Positions 12,201-18,200 of a DNA stretch of 23,143 nt are shown here, in pieces (position 1 is the first letter of the stretch; each line of letters starts with the position of its first letter). The stretch spans positions 1 to 23,143 of the forward strand of contig NW_019775744.1 of assembly GCF_001039355.2 (NCBI RefSeq). The letters run 5' to 3'. The notes beneath the pieces are model-generated. The model was not told the DNA's origin and did no database searches. It was given only the letters and a program-made list of their open reading frames with translations. Origin of the DNA: Lingula anatina. Taxonomy: Eukaryota > Brachiopoda > Lingulata > Lingulida > Lingulidae. Position numbers and translations under genes: made by a program.

Positions 12201-15200
12201 AGAGGAGCCATCTGGACATTGGTAACCTGCTGGACATGGCTGACAGCTGGTCATTCCTGTCTGGTTGGTGAACTGACCACTGGTGCAGGGAATTGGTACG
12301 GTGTCGGTGCTTGGACACCTGTGACCTAAGGGGCAGAGGAACAATTAGGTAATGCTCAGATACAGAATTAGATTGGGTTTAGATGTAAGTGGTGTTGATG
12401 GATGGCTAAATAACAAGGCCATACTCTGACAAAAAAAAAATAGTGATGGTTTGGTCAAGTTTCAATGGTGTTGAGAGATGACCAAATGACAGAACCCAAG
12501 CAAAATTGTCAAATTCAGGATCTAGTTTTTCTTTTAATTTGTAAAAACTTTTCCATTTCACTTATATCTGCACAAATACTTCAAATCAACAATAATAGTA
12601 AAATAGTAATACTAATCGCTTTAAGAAGATATCCAAACACTTAATTCTTAAAACCATACCTATTTTACCAACAAATATTACTTTTTGTGCTAAGCCAACT
12701 ATCATGATATCAAATCAATTTCTCACCTAGTGGACATTCAGTACAACTCACACCCCCAGTGTCTGTCTGGTAGTGACCCTGTGGACACTGAAGACAGCTG
12801 GACATCCCAGTCTGGTCCTGGTACTGACCAGTAGAGCAGGACTGTGGTGGGGAGTAGATACTGGGGCATTTGTGACCTGGAGGGGGGAGTTTGAAAAATT
12901 AGAGTAAATGTCAAATTTAACTAAGTCATATAAATTTTTAAAATTGCTTTTCTTTTCTTTCAAATTGTCCTATTGATACGTACCAATGTATGGCATCTTC
13001 CATTTATTGACAGACCACATTGATTAACATCTTATACTTGTTAATGTATAAATATGACAAAAAATCATTGTTATTATTATTATTAATTTCACTTACCTAC
13101 ATTTGATAATTGTCAAAAATTTTACTTCAATTTTCGATCAGAATGTAAAATTTCTCACAAAACATCTTACAGAAACTGTTTTAACTAAATTTCACCAAAA
13201 GCCTCAGGACACCAAATCAATCACCTGGTGGACACTCCGTACAGTTCAGCCCCTCAGTGTCCACTTGATAATGACCCTCTGGACACTGGACGGGCTGGAC
13301 CATGGTGGTGTTCGGGCAGTAGTGACCAGCTGGACAGGGGGTACAGGTACTGCTCATGGCGGCCGCGTATGACCCCACTGGACACTCAGAGGGGGCGCTG
13401 CTGCCTGCTACGGGACAGGAGTGACCAGCTGGACATGGGACACAGGTGGTTAGACCCCCTGGGGAGTAGTGACCACTTGGGCATAGCTCCTCTGGAAATA
13501 CACAGGTAGGGGAGGATTAATGATGTAATAATACAAATGAATGAAAATAATATATAATATTTATATGATAACAATACAAAAGAAAATGACTGAAATTGTT
13601 ACTTGTAAGTGAAGTTGCCCACAGTACGCTATATATAAGGGACCATTCAGAACGAGAAGAGCTGAGTGCTGGCTAGGCCAGGACCTAAATATGGCAGACC
13701 TACGTGAAAAGATGACTTCTTAATCCTGTAATGGTCTCTTCGCCTCTCACACTATATATAAGAGAGACATGAATGTATATTGCAAACAGAGGTTGAATTC
13801 TTTTTTAATACTAGCACAAATATGACCAAAGGCACTTACTGGTAGCAGCAGTGGGACATTGATACCCTGGGGGACAGGCCTCACAGCTGCCAGCCCCTGA
13901 GGTCTCCTTCACCTGCCCCACCCCACACTGAGCACAATACTTCCTCCCCCCGGGGCTGTACTGCCCAGGACCACAGGGGACAGGAGGGTTACCCTGGTCA
14001 ACACAAGAGTGGCCGGCTGGACAGGGAGTACAGGATTTTGACCCTTTATCAATAGTGTAATCTCCGTCTGAACAGTTGAGACATTCCGTCCGTCCTCCTG
14101 TACTGAATAACCCTGCTGGACACAACACCGGGGAGTCGTATTTGTTAAGACAGGAGTGACCGGCTGGGCACGGGGCACAAGCAGCGGACCGTTTGGAATC
14201 AGCATAGTGTCCTTCTGGACAATTCAAGCATGCTGACAGTCCACCTGGGCTGTAGGTGCCAGCTGGACAGAGAGTCCGCGGTTCTGTGCTGGTCGGACAT
14301 GCATGACCGGCTGGACATGGTATACATGAAGTTGACCCTTTTGAGTCAGAGTAGTGACCCTGTGGACACTGAATACAAACTGACCACCCAGCCAGACTGT
14401 AGGTGTTTACACTACATGGCACTGGAGACTCTGACGGGTTTTCACACTGTTTACCTTAAAAGAAATTGAAAGACTTTTCCATCATGTAATACAATTTCTG
14501 AACATGCATTAAAATTTTCACAACAGGATTCAGTGTATTACTCCTTTCAAACAAAAAAAATTACATTTTTTTTTTTCGTGTTATTAATTTTCGAGTAGTA
14601 ATAAATGGTTAAAATGGCATACTGTCTTTTCTACTTAACAACAAACTTGCAATGTCACATTCTTTAGTTATCCAGACTATGGTTAAATTCATCCTTTTGG
14701 CTAAAACATCACATTCTTATAAGGGTTTTATTACCTGCAGGACAAAGATCACAATTCACTGTCCCCTTGCTGTCAGAGTATGTCCCATTCTGGCACAGTG
14801 AAGGAGAACTCATGGCAGTCAGTGGACACTCAGTTCCCACTGGACAGGGTGAGCATATCACAGCGCCTGGCTGGGAGAACTTCCCCGCTGGACACGGCTC
14901 TGGGTCAGAGGTACTGGACAATGGGCAGTAATACCCAGCGGGACAGGAGTCACAGGAGCTGGCGCCCTCTTTACTGTATTTTCCTTTGCCACAGGGAGTT
15001 TCCTTGGTGAGAGTGCAGTAGTATCCTGCCTGGCAGTCTGTACAGCGTCCTGAGTCGGGAGATAGGGTCTGCTCTCCTGGAAAAGGAGACAGGAATATTT
15101 CAACTTGAAAAATGTTGATAACCATTTGTAGATAATACTAAATCTTGTGGTGGAATCTTATTTTCTGTGGCAGATGTTGGCTTTTCTGTTTGTGCCTTCT

Positions 15201-18200
15201 CTTCACAAAATAATCTACTATTTAAATTTTATGCAAGCTCAGATGTAAAAAGTAGGAATGCACAGATTCTTGTAATTAAAGCATCTGACATGTGATGGGT
15301 CATAAAACACAGGCCATATCCATTCTTACCTGCCCACAATTCAGTCGCATTCTCTAAAATTCTAAAAGAATCCAGAAGAACAAGGCCATGTCCAATCTTA
15401 GTGCGGTTTATAAAGTTGTTCATTAAGTCTCTTAAAGTGCTGTTTCCTGCCTTACTGGTTTGCTGTGTTGTCAGGACGTCTCCGCGGAAGAACATGACAA
15501 ACTCTGCCTTGACTTCATTATCACTATATAAAATATAAATACAAATATTATCCTTAGTCATCATATTTATTACACACATGGTTGGAATTAATTAGTAAAT
15601 AATAATTGATGAAGTTAATATATCCATACGAGCAAACAAATTTCATGTATGCCTTTAAAGAATTTATTTTACCACTGTATATGATAATGGGTAAAATACA
15701 AAAAAAAAAAAAAAGAGGAAGGTGCATTGGGGCTGGAAAAGTAAGAAACTTAATGAAAATACTGGCAAACTATCATTTTTTTAAAGGTTTTTGCTCTTCT
15801 GAACAGTGATTTTTATCTATCACTTTAATGAGCATGTGACTGTCAAAAAAATTCAAACATGTTAACAGATCAATATGAAACCTGAAATTTTGACAACATA
15901 AAAGTGATATGTTAAATCAAGATCTGCAAAGAAAAATAAATTCATTAAAAGTCCATTAAAACACTGTTAGATTTAACATCCAAACAAATTGAAAACATCA
16001 GAAAAAAAATAATAACATGTACAACAATTGACGTGTCAGTCAGTGTTACTATGGCAACTGACCCACTACCTGAAGCCCGTTATTTCAGATCTGTCATAAA
16101 ATGATCCAAATTTGCTCCCCATGATAATGCTGTCTATCTGGAAACGTGAAAATCCACGCTTCTTCAGCTATTATCCCCTTTTTTCTTTTTTTTTTTGAAG
16201 ACTTTTGCAAACATATATCTCCTCATATAAATACTTATTCTAATTTGCTTTTTAATATGAAATAAGTTTCACTTACAATTAAGTGGCAGAAAAAAAAATT
16301 ATTTCTAAAGTATATGCGGAAGGAAAAAAGCTCAACTAAAAGTATCATATTTTGTGAATACAGAACCTAAGACCCCATTCCCAGAGATTAGATCGATCCA
16401 AACTAGATCGACCTAACTCCCTGGGGGTTCACCCTAAATAGCTGTCAGCCGAGCGGGCACGAAAGTTCATTACCAACTTACAGCTTGTAGTAGGCGGGAT
16501 GGACATTTAAGCCGGATTATCTGACAGTAATCTAGTGAGACTCCCCACAGGGATAGATCGATCTAAAATCTATGGGAATACGCCCTAAGTGTTACAAAGT
16601 GTTTTAAAGGACAGCAAGGGCTCTTGTTAAACAAGAATGATGAATGAAAAAAATATCTGATAGGTCACACATGTAAGACATCAACAAATTAAACTTAGAA
16701 CTCATCTATACAGGCCCATTGTATTGATAAAAAATAAAGATCATTACAATACTATACCTGCTGTTTGATAATACTCTCGTACTGCTTGTATAGTGCAGAT
16801 TTTGGGTTCTTAAGGTCAGAAGAATACGGATATTTTGCATCAAGAATCCTCAACCTGCCCAGAACTGTTCTTGTGCTAACAGCCACAAAATCCTCTGTAA
16901 GAGAATACTTCATTAGTTTCAGTCTAATCAAGACATCAAAATGTCTTTTTTTTTTTTTCATTTAAACTTTTTCAGCAAAATCAAAGTGTTCAAGCAAACC
17001 ACAAATACGCGTGGCAAACAACAGTCAAATTTTTTCTTCAACCAAATTTAAACATGGGCTCCGTATCTCAAAAGGTTCGCTATGTTGCGCCCGTGCGAAA
17101 GTGTCTCAATTCCATGGCCCTGTATCTCGAAATAGAATCGGTTATGGAATCGAGACACTAACGCTCGCGCGCAACATAGCGAACCTTTCGAGATACGGAG
17201 CCATGGTTAGTAATGTTCCGATTCATCCATTAGTGTAACATCCCTTATGAAGAAAAACTCCGTCTAACACTAGACCTGTCATGTGACTAGCCAATCCTGC
17301 CCGTCACTCATCTTTATGCTGAAGATTGGTCATTGGATCAGTTTAAATCGATAGCCGCATTCACAACAGCTGCTGACTAGAGTCCACGACTCAAATATGG
17401 CAACCCACCTTTTAAACCCTTAATAGGCAGATTTATCAAAATCACACAACAAGGATTCAAGTGGTCGGCCATATTTGATCCACAGACTAGTGAGTCTGGT
17501 GTTGTGAATGCAGCCAACAACTTAGGAAGTCCAGTGTTAGTTTTACTTTCTCTTCTTATGTCAGCTCCTGCCACACCTTCACATCCATGTGTACCAGACA
17601 GTATGAAGCCTTTGTTACAAGAGCACGAGTAGCTTCCCGCTGTGTTCGTACAGGTGTGGGCACAGCCGCCATTGTTGGTGTCACACTCGTTGACATCTGT
17701 AACACAGTAAAGATCGATAGATCTGCTTTTTATTTTATAATATTAATGTAAAAGTTATTTTACCATAATAACATACATACAGTTAATTCTGATTTAAAAT
17801 TTCCAATGTTCCTATTTCAACAAGTGAGCTGCCAGCAAGTCTTCTGTCCCTTACATCACATTTTATTGTCACAATGTCATCTGTCATTGTCAACTGTTAT
17901 TGCCACTGTCAATGTTACTGTCAATATCAACTGTCAATGTCAACCTTAACTGTCATTGTCAGGGTCACTGTCGTTGTCAACTGTCATTGTCAACGACTCA
18001 CTGTCAATGTTACTGTCAATATCAACTGTCAATGTCAACGTAAACTGTCACTGACATTGTCACTTACTTACCAATGTCACATTTTGGTCCCTGGTATCCA
18101 GGTGGACAGGTACATGTCTCAGGTGCCACACACTCCCCACCACTACCACAGCCTCCTGTACAGATTGCTGAAATGTGATGAGGATTGGATTCAGAAAGAC

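Noticed and set aside
1-12325. A CRISPR-like array or satellite DNA reading of the regular repeats
   Set aside because: The repeats are protein-coding exons separated by unrelated introns with splice sites, in an intron-bearing eukaryotic genome.
13629-13761. Two CTATATATAAG boxes as an internal promoter
   Set aside because: There is no downstream exon or start codon that fits. They more likely belong to an old repeat within the intron.
14230-14469. Plus-strand ORF opposite exon 10
   Set aside because: It is antisense to a well-supported coding exon and has no recognisable motif.
15606-15809. Intronic plus-strand ORF
   Set aside because: It has low-complexity AT-rich composition and no motif, and lies within an intron of the opposite-strand gene.
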